The notes below the pieces were generated by a model, which was not told where the DNA came from, searched no databases, and worked only from the letters and a program-made list of their open reading frames with translations. The translations under genes and the position numbers were made by a program. Shown piece by piece: positions 1 to 6,438 of a stretch of DNA of 10,725 bases (its first letter is position 1; the number at the start of each line of letters is the position of its first letter). Origin of the DNA: Thermoplasmata archaeon (GTDB lineage: Archaea; Thermoplasmatota; E2; UBA202; JdFR-43); assembly GCA_021163175.1 (NCBI GenBank), contig JAGGXG010000097.1, positions 1-10,725 on the forward strand, written 5' to 3'.

Positions 1-18
1 CATTTAATATCTCCATTA

Positions 19-47
19 CATCAAGATATCTAAATTCAAAATGCATG
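19..47 (+). repeat. Left terminal inverted repeat of the IS
   Basis: The outer 11 bases (19-29) match the right end perfectly in reverse complement. After a spacer 3 bases longer than on the right, TCAAAATGCATG at 36-47 matches the right-end block with one mismatch. The two-block structure suggests outer cleavage and inner transposase-binding parts, which is inference. Confidence 0.75.
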
Positions 48-116
48 TAAACAATCAATAAACATATGAAAAATTTTGGTCGAAAATTGATGAATTGAAG
101 CAATTTTTCACTCATT

Positions 117-824
117 TTGGAAAAGTCTGAAGGATTGTCTCTATCTAAAATAAGAGATTTTATTTGGCAACATGAGGGATACTATCTCTATGACAGTGTT
201 ATCTTATATTGGGTAAGAAAATATGCTCGTCTTTTGGAAAATTTTGAAAAGAATAAAAAGCCAAAAATAAAAGGGAGAATACATGTTGATGAAGTTGTAT
301 TAAAAGAGAAAGGAAATATGAGATATGATATAAATGCTATAGATGGGAAAACAGGTTATAATCTTGGGCATCTATTGGCAAAAGGGCTTTACATGAAAGA
401 TTTTGAAAAATTCTTTGAAGAATTGAGAGGCAAAATATATGATCAATGCATGGAGAGATATGAGAAATTCAAAAATACTGGAAAGGATAATAGAATTGTT
501 TTTGTAAGTGATAAAAGAATGCATTACAAACATGCATTCAATAAATGTTTTTATAGAATATGCAGGTTAATTCATGGCATTCCAATATCATATAAAAAAT
601 ACGGATTGAAACACAATAACAATCCAGTTGAAAGATACAATGAAGATGTAAAGCAACGCTACAAGATAATGCGTGGCTTTAAATCATTTGAATCAGCAAA
701 TGCCTTTCTCAGTTTGAGAAGAATAATATACAATTTTGTAAGAGGGAAAGAAACCAGAGCTATGAAAGCTGGCATAGCTCTGGAGCTCGGACAAAATAGA
801 TTATTGGATCTAATAAAATTTTGA
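117..824 (+). CDS. DDE transposase, IS6/IS240-like, possibly 5'-damaged
   Basis: This enzyme would cut and rejoin the ends of the surrounding IS. The 235-residue reading begins with a helix-turn-helix-like stretch (about residues 5-36, GLSLSKIRDF then YDSVILYWVRKY). The catalytic core follows, with D58 in HVDE, D132 in VSD and E172 in NNNPVERYNED. After the last acid comes the R-x-K-x-MRGFKS block typical of IS6/IS240-type DDE domains. The start is uncertain. The only in-frame start near the 5' end is TTG at 117, which falls inside the expected helix-turn-helix. The same frame continues upstream to an ATG at 66 (MKNFGRKLMN) but is broken by TGA at 96-98. A second upstream frame also gives family-like residues (IEAIFHSF). 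Either a nonsense or frameshift mutation removed about 20 N-terminal residues, or translation begins at TTG. The catalytic residues are intact, so the protein may still act if expressed. Confidence 0.8.
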   Translation: MEKSEGLSLSKIRDFIWQHEGYYLYDSVILYWVRKYARLLENFEKNKKPKIKGRIHVDEVVLKEKGNMRYDINAIDGKTGYNLGHLLAKGLYMKDFEKFFEELRGKIYDQCMERYEKFKNTGKDNRIVFVSDKRMHYKHAFNKCFYRICRLIHGIPISYKKYGLKHNNNPVERYNEDVKQRYKIMRGFKSFESANAFLSLRRIIYNFVRGKETRAMKAGIALELGQNRLLDLIKF

Positions 825-835
825 ATAAGAAATAT

Positions 836-861
836 CATTCATTTTGAGGAATATCTTGATG
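836..861 (-). repeat. Right terminal inverted repeat of the IS
   Basis: Read on the minus strand this end gives CATCAAGATAT, three spacer bases, then TCAAAATGAATG. The blocks match those of the left end in the same order. It begins 11 bases after the transposase stop codon. Confidence 0.75.
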
Positions 862-920
862 GATAGGCACTTTTGCTGCAGGAACGCAATGTTTTTTAAT
901 CATAGCCAAAGCAACCAGTC

Positions 921-926
921 AAAAAA
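921..926 (-). terminator. Oligo-T tract directly after the hydrolase stop
   Basis: On the minus strand the TGA stop of the metallo-hydrolase is followed at once by six T residues. Short T tracts just after the stop are the usual archaeal termination signal. There is no stem-loop before it. It would close the thiL-hydrolase transcript before it enters the IS. Confidence 0.4.
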
Positions 927-1556
927 TCAAATTTCTATTATTCTTCCTGCTCCTCCCTCCATGTATTTCTCTGGATATAATTCCTTTATTTCTTTTTTAT
1001 GCTGTGTGCAATGTGTTGGAACAACTATTTCCAGTGGTTCAATAACATTATATTCATTGAAGCCATGTAACCCGCCTATCAAAGCATATGGCTCTCCAAA
1101 TTTTCTTGCTTCCTCGAGTATCTTTCTCACTCCAGGATGAGAACATCCAACTATAATAATTGCCTTTCTGCCGTCGAGAATAACCATTGATTGTTCTATC
1201 CCAGCAAGTTCACCAGTTGAAAAGATGTTATCGTGTATTTTTGTGGCCTCCTTTATTGAAACAACATTTTTTGCTTTTGGTTTATATGAAAAAGGAACAT
1301 ATACTGGCAAATCGTTATTTAAATTCAGCAATTCTCCAAGTCCTCCTGTGTGGTCCCAATGGCCGTGTGATATAAAAACCTCTTTTATATCATTTGCATC
1401 TATGCCCATTTTTTCCATATTGGAAAGTAAAATATCTCCTCTCGCTCCTGTGTCAAAAAGCAATTTAAAATCTTCTATGTAGGCAGAAAAACCCCAATCT
1501 GCTTTCATGCCCTTTCTATAGGCAGTGTTGTCATAAACTATCTTTATTTTCATCAT
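927..1556 (-). CDS. Metallo-beta-lactamase-fold hydrolase (COG1237-like)
   Basis: This is a small soluble metal-dependent hydrolase of the metallo-beta-lactamase superfamily. Visible signatures are LLFDTG (residues 32-37), the metal-binding HGHWDH (64-69), GCSHPG (137-142), GGLHG (161-165) and PTHCT (180-184). The CSHPG plus GG-x-HG combination is typical of the group annotated as 7,8-dihydropterin-6-yl-methyl-4-(beta-D-ribofuranosyl)aminobenzene 5'-phosphate synthase. That group includes proteins linked to archaeal pterin biosynthesis, but the substrate here is unproven. At 209 residues it is shorter than most members I know (about 250 or more). The shortening lies between the HGHWDH and CSH motifs, so it looks like a compact form rather than a broken gene. 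The gene follows thiL after 27 bases but has its own TATA box. The start could be either of two adjacent ATGs (1556 or 1553). Confidence 0.85.
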   Translation of the reverse strand: MMKIKIVYDNTAYRKGMKADWGFSAYIEDFKLLFDTGARGDILLSNMEKMGIDANDIKEVFISHGHWDHTGGLGELLNLNNDLPVYVPFSYKPKAKNVVSIKEATKIHDNIFSTGELAGIEQSMVILDGRKAIIIVGCSHPGVRKILEEARKFGEPYALIGGLHGFNEYNVIEPLEIVVPTHCTQHKKEIKELYPEKYMEGGAGRIIEI

Positions 1557-1573
1557 GATTTATATTGCAGCCA

Positions 1574-1581
1574 TATTTAAA
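1574..1581 (-). promoter_or_regulatory. Archaeal TATA box for the metallo-hydrolase
   Basis: On the minus strand this reads TTTAAATA, a consensus archaeal box A. Its centre lies about 22 bases before ATG 1556 and about 25 before ATG 1553. That spacing implies a leaderless or nearly leaderless mRNA. It sits wholly in the 27-base gap after thiL. Confidence 0.65.
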
Positions 1582-1583
1582 CA

Positions 1584-2474
1584 TTAAGCCAAAAAATGCT
1601 CATATCCTTTGTTTTCAATTTCCTTTGTTTCCCCTTTCTTTTCAATCAAAATTTTTTTCTCCTCAATAACATATCCAATTTTTTTAAATTCCATATCAAG
1701 CATTTTTTCATATTCTTCCGGCATTGTGAAAAGGAGTTCGAAATCACCGCCATGGTATAAAGCGAATTCTAAAGGCAAATCCATTTTTTTCGCTACCTCG
1801 TCCACAGGAAGCCATTCCTCATGCAACAAAAAGCCCACATTATTTATTTTAGAAAGTTGATGCAATGAAGATGCCAGACCATCTGATAAATCCATGCAGC
1901 TTGTAACGACCTTTGCCTCAGCGAGCTTTCGTCCTTCTTTTATCCTTGGCTTCACATGCAATAGTCTATCGAGGTTGCCAATATACAAATTTGCTTCCTT
2001 CCCCAATGTTCCAGTAACATATACTGCATCTCCAGCTTTTGCTCCTTTCCTCGCCATATATTCATCCTTTTTTACTTTTCCAATTGCTGTTATTGAGATT
2101 GTGAGCAATGGCGATTCCTTGGTATCGCCCCCCACAAGCTTGCCCCCGTATTCTTTCATGCAGTCTTCCATTCCATTTAAGATGGCATCAAAAAATTTTT
2201 TTTCTACATTTCTGGACATGCTTATTCCAGCCAAAATTGCTACCGGCATTGCTCCAGCTGAAGCCAAATCACTTAAATTTACGGCAATGCTGTACCATCC
2301 AATGTAATATGGTTTGCTCCCTTTCGGAAAATGAGTTTGCTCATTCATCATATCGGTTGTCAAAACAATGTATTCATCTCCATCATCCATGATGGCGCAA
2401 TCATCCATTGGGATAGAAAAATTTTTTGTTAATTCTTCAACGAGCTTTCTTTCCCCCACTTCATACAGTTTCAT
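1584..2474 (-). CDS. thiL: Thiamine-monophosphate kinase
   Basis: ThiL phosphorylates thiamine monophosphate to thiamine diphosphate with ATP, the last step of cofactor synthesis, in the cytoplasm. The 296-residue product shows the family's motifs in order: DDCAIMD (24-30), TTDMMNEQTHF (39-49), the NLSDLASAGAMP block (66-77), VGGDTKES (114-121), GDAVYVTGTLG (148-158), MDLSDGL (194-200), GGDFELLFT (242-250) and the C-terminal GYEHF. These cover the Mg-ATP and substrate sites of the PurM/ThiL fold, and length and motif order are normal. I chose ATG 2474 (MKLYEVGE) because a TATA-like element lies about 22 bases upstream. In-frame TTG codons at 2486 and 2483 would add only four residues. It faces the site-2 protease gene head to head and is followed by the hydrolase. 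Confidence 0.95.
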   Translation of the reverse strand: MKLYEVGERKLVEELTKNFSIPMDDCAIMDDGDEYIVLTTDMMNEQTHFPKGSKPYYIGWYSIAVNLSDLASAGAMPVAILAGISMSRNVEKKFFDAILNGMEDCMKEYGGKLVGGDTKESPLLTISITAIGKVKKDEYMARKGAKAGDAVYVTGTLGKEANLYIGNLDRLLHVKPRIKEGRKLAEAKVVTSCMDLSDGLASSLHQLSKINNVGFLLHEEWLPVDEVAKKMDLPLEFALYHGGDFELLFTMPEEYEKMLDMEFKKIGYVIEEKKILIEKKGETKEIENKGYEHFLA

Positions 2475-2490
2475 AAATCTCAACAAAACA

Positions 2491-2501
2491 TTTATTATTA
2501 A
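2491..2501. promoter_or_regulatory. Shared TATA-like element, divergent thiL / protease promoter
   Basis: TTTATTATTAA on the plus strand reads TTAATAATAAA on the minus strand, TATA-like both ways. Its centre is about 24 bases before the protease ATG (2520) and about 22 before the thiL ATG (2474). It is the only AT-rich candidate in the 45-base gap. One element may therefore serve two leaderless transcripts in opposite directions, which is inference from spacing. Confidence 0.5.
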
Positions 2502-2519
2502 GCTTTGCTTCTCTCCCTA

Positions 2520-3635
2520 ATGGAATGGGAATCCTATCCGAGCGATGAAACGCTCGAAATGCTCAAAGGCATTGTTTCCAAATATTTTAATGTATATGAT
2601 GCAAGCCAGCAGGATGGCGTAATAGCATTTCATGTTGATGTTCCATCTGATAGCCAGATTCTGCAGCAAAAATTCGATATTTTGAGAGAGGAATTAAAAA
2701 AATACAACTTCATTCCATTAATAAGAAAAAAGACTGGAGAATATATCATATTCCTCGTATATCATAAAAGGAAGAAAGAGAAACCTGTATGGGTAAATAT
2801 ATTGCTACTCATAGCCACCATAATAACAACAACTTTATCTGGTTCTTTAATGTTTTCTGAAGGATGGAATGGATTTCTTGCTTATGAAAACATTTCAAAA
2901 GGTTTCATATTCTTTTCATTTCCTTTGCTTTCCATCCTCGGAATACATGAAATGGGCCATTTTTATGCTTCAAAAAAGCATGGTGTTGCTGCTTCCCTTC
3001 CATTCTTTATTCCAGTCCCACCCAACAATGTTTTGCCCCTTGGCACACTCGGTGCAGTAATATCAACGAGGGAGCCAATTCCAGATAGAAAGGCTTTATT
3101 TGATATTGGAATAGCCGGTCCTTTAGCAGGCTTCATTGTTGCCATACCAGTTCTGATAATTGGCTTGTATCTCTCTAACCCTGTTCCCATTTCAAACATT
3201 CCAAAAGGAACTCCCTCACTTGGCCCTAATTTGCTGATGCTCGCTTTAATAAAACTGATGTTTCCTCATTTGCCATCTGATTATACAATAAATTTGCATC
3301 CAACAGCATTTGCGGGCTGGGTTGGCCTGGTTGTTACAGCCATAAATTTGCTTCCAGCAGGGCAACTTGACGGCGGGCACATTGCGAGAGCTGTCCTAAA
3401 AGAAAAGCACCTTTATGCCAGCTTCGCCGCCATCGCCATGCTTGCTGCCATATCTTTCCTCGGAAATGGGAGCTGGTTGTTCATGCTGCTCATAATCGTT
3501 TTTTTGATAGGCCCCTCACACCCGCCAGCATTGAATGAGCTTATGCCCCTCGATAGATCCCGCATCCTTCTCGCAATCATAGCCATCGTTATATTTGCTC
3601 TTAGCTTCACCCCAATACCAATATATGCCTCATGA
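2520..3635 (+). CDS. Site-2 protease family membrane metalloprotease (M50, EGY-like)
   Basis: This intramembrane zinc protease would cleave substrates within or near the membrane. The 371-residue protein has a soluble N-terminal domain (about 1-85) followed by several membrane segments (about 92-110, 128-142, 195-218, 263-280, 298-314, 318-331 and 350-367). The zinc-binding HEMGH is at 143-147. The second motif is LLPAGQLDGG (277-286), whose Asp should be the third zinc ligand. The GTLGAVI and PDRKALFDIGIAGPLAG region (176-204) is the conserved stretch between them. The N-terminal domain plus this core resembles the archaeal and plastid EGY1-like branch. I chose ATG 2520 rather than TTG 2505 because of the TATA spacing. 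It is the only cellular gene on the plus strand here, and its substrate is unknown. Its stop overlaps that of the convergent TrkA-C gene. Confidence 0.92.
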   Translation: MEWESYPSDETLEMLKGIVSKYFNVYDASQQDGVIAFHVDVPSDSQILQQKFDILREELKKYNFIPLIRKKTGEYIIFLVYHKRKKEKPVWVNILLLIATIITTTLSGSLMFSEGWNGFLAYENISKGFIFFSFPLLSILGIHEMGHFYASKKHGVAASLPFFIPVPPNNVLPLGTLGAVISTREPIPDRKALFDIGIAGPLAGFIVAIPVLIIGLYLSNPVPISNIPKGTPSLGPNLLMLALIKLMFPHLPSDYTINLHPTAFAGWVGLVVTAINLLPAGQLDGGHIARAVLKEKHLYASFAAIAMLAAISFLGNGSWLFMLLIIVFLIGPSHPPALNELMPLDRSRILLAIIAIVIFALSFTPIPIYAS

Positions 3636-4400
3636 TTCTATCATTGCCTTTTCTTCTTCCCGCCTTTTTCTCTCTTCTTCAACAGCCTTTTCATGCTCCA
3701 TATTTCCCTTTCTTCCTTTTATCCTCTGCGACAATTTCCTTATCGCTTCTTCAGGCCCATAACATATAAGCAAATCATCTCTTTTTATCAAAAGTTTTCC
3801 ATTTGGAGCCCCTATAAACTTTTCTTTTCCATCTTCCATTCTATATACTGCCAGCACCATAACTCCTTCCTCATCGAGTTTTAGTTCCCTGAGCTTCTTG
3901 TTCTCGAGCCAGCTCCCCTTTTTTACTTTAAATTCTCCTATGCAATATCCTTTGCTCAATCCCAGCAATTGTTCATAGTCATATACTCGCAAGTTTGTGA
4001 ACTTTTCGAGCCCTCTCTTTATTATCCATCTAAGTCCCTTATCAACAAGCTTTGAGCGAGCAAAAAGGTATAGCAGGAACAAGCCAATCACGAGCCATAG
4101 AAAACGCATTGTAGCTTCTTTTTGCGACTGCCCGATAAATGTTAAAACGAGAGTTGCAACTGCAGAAGCTATCCCAGCATTTCCTATGAAAATGAGCAAT
4201 TTTATTATTTTCCTTCTTACAGGATGAGAGACAACATATTCTGATTCGGAAGTTGTGAATCCTGTTCCCGAAAAAGCTGACTGAGCCTGAAATGCTGCTG
4301 TCTCCTTTGATAGCCCGGTCATTTCCAGAGCCACTGTTCCTATCCTTATAACTATTATTGAAAACAGAATAACAACCAGTAATGAAATTAAGGCGATCAT
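3630..4400 (-). CDS. Membrane protein with TrkA-C (RCK-C) domain
   Basis: The 256-residue protein has an N-terminal membrane part and a cytoplasmic regulatory part. Hydrophobic segments lie at about 1-20, 67-90 and 98-114. Between the first two is AFQAQSAFSGTGFTTSESE (36-54), followed by HPVRRKII. The C-terminal part (about 152-220, including GEFKVKKGSWL, LKLDEEGVMVLAVYR and LLIKRDDLLICYG) is a TrkA-C/RCK-C domain, known from K+ channels and transporters to bind small ligands such as nucleotides. The tail (228-256) is strongly charged, mostly E, K and R, and probably helical. No RCK-N Rossmann domain is present. Its ATG overlaps the NAD kinase stop by four bases (ATGA), so it is the last gene of that operon. 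A role in ion transport or its control is inferred; the exact function is not known to me. Confidence 0.75.
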   Translation of the reverse strand: MIALISLLVVILFSIIVIRIGTVALEMTGLSKETAAFQAQSAFSGTGFTTSESEYVVSHPVRRKIIKLLIFIGNAGIASAVATLVLTFIGQSQKEATMRFLWLVIGLFLLYLFARSKLVDKGLRWIIKRGLEKFTNLRVYDYEQLLGLSKGYCIGEFKVKKGSWLENKKLRELKLDEEGVMVLAVYRMEDGKEKFIGAPNGKLLIKRDDLLICYGPEEAIRKLSQRIKGRKGNMEHEKAVEEERKRREEEKAMIES

Positions 4401-5206
4401 TTTATTTCGGGCATTCTAAAACTTAGCTTTTTATAAAGCCTGCTATAAAATGTGTCTTCCAATTTAATGAATCTCGCCATATTCTCCGATTTTTTTATTT
4501 CAAGCATATCTCCCGGCTTGAAATCATACTCACTTATTCCGTCTATTGCTATTTTTGATGGCTTATCGACGCCTATTCCAATTTTTTTATCTGCTGGCAT
4601 TACCAAAGGCGATGCAATGTGGCGAAATGGAGCCAATGGAGCGACAATAAAAACTTCCAATGTTGGATCAACTATGGGTCCACCAACAGATAAAGCATAG
4701 CTTGTTGAGCCCATTGGTGTTGAGATTATCATCCCATCTCCATATATATTTTCTGCAAGCTCTCCATCTATATACAGTTTTGTCATCAGCAGCTTTCCTA
4801 TATTTGATATATGAAGAGCTACCTCGTTGGCAGCATCTTCTAAACGTGAGCCGTTTAAATATGGAGCAATTTTTATCCTTTCTTCTATAAAATACTCTCC
4901 TTCAAGAACTTTCCTCATTCCCTCCATCGCGTTATCGGCGTCTATCTCAGCAAGGAAGCCAATTCTGCCAGTATTTATTGAAAAAATTGGTTTCGTTGTA
5001 TGCTGCAATGTTAATAATATCGTTCCATCTCCTCCTATAACAACGATTTTATCAGCCTTTTTTCCTATTTCCTCGATGCTGTATCCATCTTTGCCAAGGT
5101 ATTCAGCGAGTTTTTCTTCAATAACCGCATCATTAAGCAAATCATATATTTCCTTCCCTATGCGGAATGATTTCTCATCTGGTTTGCATATTATTCCCCA
5201 TTTCAT
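4397..5206 (-). CDS. nadK: NAD kinase
   Basis: This enzyme phosphorylates NAD+ to NADP+ using ATP or polyphosphate in the cytoplasm. The 269-residue sequence holds the family signature GGDG (58-61) followed by TILLTLQ, then INTGRIGFLAEI (77-88), the NE pair at 127-128 (AANEVALH), and the glycine-rich block GDGMIISTPMGSTSY (156-170) continuing to SVGGPIVDP. Length is normal for the archaeal enzyme. The start is well supported: its ATG overlaps the upstream phosphatase stop (ATGA), and an AGGAG Shine-Dalgarno sits seven bases before it. The gene lies directly downstream of an inositol-phosphatase family gene. In Methanocaldococcus jannaschii (MJ0917) these two activities are fused as NADP phosphatase/NAD kinase in the same order, so the pair probably adjusts NAD/NADP. 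Confidence 0.95.
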   Translation of the reverse strand: MKWGIICKPDEKSFRIGKEIYDLLNDAVIEEKLAEYLGKDGYSIEEIGKKADKIVVIGGDGTILLTLQHTTKPIFSINTGRIGFLAEIDADNAMEGMRKVLEGEYFIEERIKIAPYLNGSRLEDAANEVALHISNIGKLLMTKLYIDGELAENIYGDGMIISTPMGSTSYALSVGGPIVDPTLEVFIVAPLAPFRHIASPLVMPADKKIGIGVDKPSKIAIDGISEYDFKPGDMLEIKKSENMARFIKLEDTFYSRLYKKLSFRMPEIK

Positions 5207-5943
5207 ATTAGCTCTCCTACAATGTTTGGATTTGAAGCAGCTATAACGCCACTCCTCTTTTCCAGATTCAATGGCATGTCAAGAGAGCTCCCATGGGCAT
5301 CGTAAACAAATCCTCCAGCCTCTCTGACAATGAGGGTTGAGGCAGCAAGATCAGTGACACGGAGAACATCGCGGGGCATGAAATAAAGGCTCGCAGCTCC
5401 GCTCGCCACCAGACACATTTCCACGGCGGCGGCGCCCATGGCGCGTACAGTGCCTTGCTTTGCCATGCCCCATGTTTTTTCATTTCCAGATTTCCCCAAT
5501 GAGAGGCAATAAACTGGCTTGTCTTCCACCTTTATTTTTCTTCCATTGAGGTATGCTCCACCATCTTTCCTCGCTTTATACACATCGCCAGTTGGAATGT
5601 TAACAACGATGCCATATTCAACATCGCTTAGCCTTTCCTTTCCTATTGCTATGGAAACACCATAAAATGGAATGCCATTTATTGCATTTTTTGTTCCATC
5701 TATTGGATCTATAACAAGTGTGTATTCCTTCCCATTGTCTATAAAGCCAGCCTCTTCCGACAGCATATTCGCTTTTTCCCCTATCATTCTTATTGCTACA
5801 TCTTCTGCCACCTTATCAATATATGCTGTCTCCGTCCCATCTGCTCCCATGCCCACATATTCTCCAAATTTTTTGAAATTTTCCTGCTTAACTTTCTTTG
5901 CTATCTTCTTTGCTATCGCTTCCGCAAGCTTGGCCAAATCCAT
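5203..5943 (-). CDS. Inositol-phosphatase/FBPase family enzyme, probable NADP phosphatase
   Basis: A Mg-dependent sugar-phosphate phosphatase of the archaeal IMPase/FBPase family. From ATG 5943 it has 246 residues. Metal-binding motifs are LSEE (61-64), DPIDGT (79-84) and RVTDLAAS (196-203), in which D198 fills the place of Asp in the usual WDxAAG motif. The GADGTETAYIDKVAE stretch (33-47) is also typical. Candidate substrates are inositol-1-phosphate, fructose-1,6-bisphosphate and NADP+. Translational coupling to NAD kinase, and the known MJ0917 fusion of the same two domains, make NADP phosphatase attractive, but sequence does not decide this. I prefer ATG 5943 because TTTAAATA sits about 25 bases upstream of it. 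ATG 5964 overlaps that box and would add seven residues (MMQYFKS). The first operon gene thus appears to have its own promoter 3' of the NTPase gene. Confidence 0.88.
   Translation of the reverse strand: MDLAKLAEAIAKKIAKKVKQENFKKFGEYVGMGADGTETAYIDKVAEDVAIRMIGEKANMLSEEAGFIDNGKEYTLVIDPIDGTKNAINGIPFYGVSIAIGKERLSDVEYGIVVNIPTGDVYKARKDGGAYLNGRKIKVEDKPVYCLSLGKSGNEKTWGMAKQGTVRAMGAAAVEMCLVASGAASLYFMPRDVLRVTDLAASTLIVREAGGFVYDAHGSSLDMPLNLEKRSGVIAASNPNIVGELI
5214..5218 (-). promoter_or_regulatory. Shine-Dalgarno site for NAD kinase
   Basis: AGGAG on the minus strand lies seven bases before ATG 5206 and inside the 3' end of the phosphatase gene. Together with the ATGA overlap it fixes the start and suggests coupled translation. 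Confidence 0.6.
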
Positions 5944-5963
5944 TGATTTGAAATACTGCATCA

Positions 5964-5971
5964 TATTTAAA
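5964..5971 (-). promoter_or_regulatory. Archaeal TATA box for the phosphatase-NAD kinase operon
   Basis: TTTAAATA on the minus strand, centred about 25 bases before ATG 5943. It falls in the gap after the NTPase stop (5980) and overlaps the alternative upstream ATG at 5964, which argues against that start. Confidence 0.65.
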
Positions 5972-5979
5972 GCATGTTA

Positions 5980-6438
5980 TCAATGTCGCAACTCCAAAAT
6001 GAAATAATTTCCCGGGAATTTTTTCAAAAATTTCTTTAAAATGCTTTTCCTCACCACCATAACAACATTGTTGTGTTGAATCGCCTTTTCCAGGATTTTA
6101 TAATATCCTTTGCCCCTCATCTCTAGGCTTCCAACTTCATCTATTATTAGAATTGTATCGCTTCTAATGCCCTCCTCTATGGCTTTTATCGCATGGTTCA
6201 TTCCTTCCTGGTTTATGACATATCTATCTGTTGTGATGCCAGAAAAGAGGGCTTTTTCCTTGACCCTTGCAAAAACCTCTCTTTTTCCATTTAGCAAATT
6301 TATCACATCGCTTCCTATTTTAATTCCATTTTCAAAGACAGGCAAGCATATAGCGCCGGAACATTTGCATTTTTTGCATACATTATACAAAAAAGTGCTT
6401 TTCCCGCTGTCCTTCTTGCCAGTGACCAATATTTTCAT
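5980..6438 (-). CDS. P-loop NTPase, THEP1 family, with Cys cluster
   Basis: The 152-residue soluble protein resembles the THEP1 (NTPase_1) nucleoside-triphosphatase family. The Walker A motif is GKKDSGKST (7-15) and Walker B is ILIIDE (96-101), followed by VGSLEM, where the family has a G-x-ME-like motif. Between them GIKIGSDVINLLNGKREVFARV (38-59) matches the family's conserved strand region. Known members hydrolyse NTPs in vitro, but the cell role is unclear. Unusually, four Cys residues, C21, C24, C26 and C31, form a C-x2-C-x-C-x4-C cluster just after the P-loop helix, possibly a metal or Fe-S site (inference). I chose ATG 6438 (MKILVTG) because it overlaps the upstream stop as ATGA and puts the P-loop at the expected distance. 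An in-frame ATG at 6462 would overlap the upstream gene by 28 bases. It is the third gene of a tightly coupled unit with a membrane protein and a Tat-anchored protein. Confidence 0.82.
   Translation of the reverse strand: MKILVTGKKDSGKSTFLYNVCKKCKCSGAICLPVFENGIKIGSDVINLLNGKREVFARVKEKALFSGITTDRYVINQEGMNHAIKAIEEGIRSDTILIIDEVGSLEMRGKGYYKILEKAIQHNNVVMVVRKSILKKFLKKFPGNYFILELRH

Larger units (their letters stand above)
19..861 (+). mobile_element. Insertion sequence with DDE transposase (IS6/IS240-like)
   Basis: An element of about 843 bases is bounded by inverted repeats. CATCAAGATAT at 19-29 is exactly complementary to ATATCTTGATG at 851-861, and a second matching block lies just inside (36-47 against 836-847). 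It carries one transposase gene reading left to right. The interior is visibly more AT-rich than the neighbouring genes, with mostly AAA, AAT, ATA and GAA codons. I found no convincing target-site duplication: the 8 bases on the left (CTCCATTA) and on the right (GATAGGCA) differ. So either the exact ends are off by some bases, or the duplication has decayed. The element lies 59 bases past the 3' end of the hydrolase gene and does not break it. The family name is inferred from the transposase motifs. Confidence 0.8.

Noticed and set aside
11..18. Target-site duplication for the IS
   Set aside because: The 8 bases outside the left repeat (CTCCATTA) and outside the right repeat (GATAGGCA) do not match, and no nearby alternative gave a direct repeat.
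844..1140. Open frame on the plus strand after the IS, starting at ATG 860-region and crossing the hydrolase gene
   Set aside because: It lies antisense to the metallo-hydrolase, whose motifs are intact. The translated product has no family features and is a shadow of the real gene.
5268..5483. Minus-strand frame inside the phosphatase gene
   Set aside because: It is a shifted reading of the phosphatase coding region with no start signal. The phosphatase frame carries the conserved motifs.
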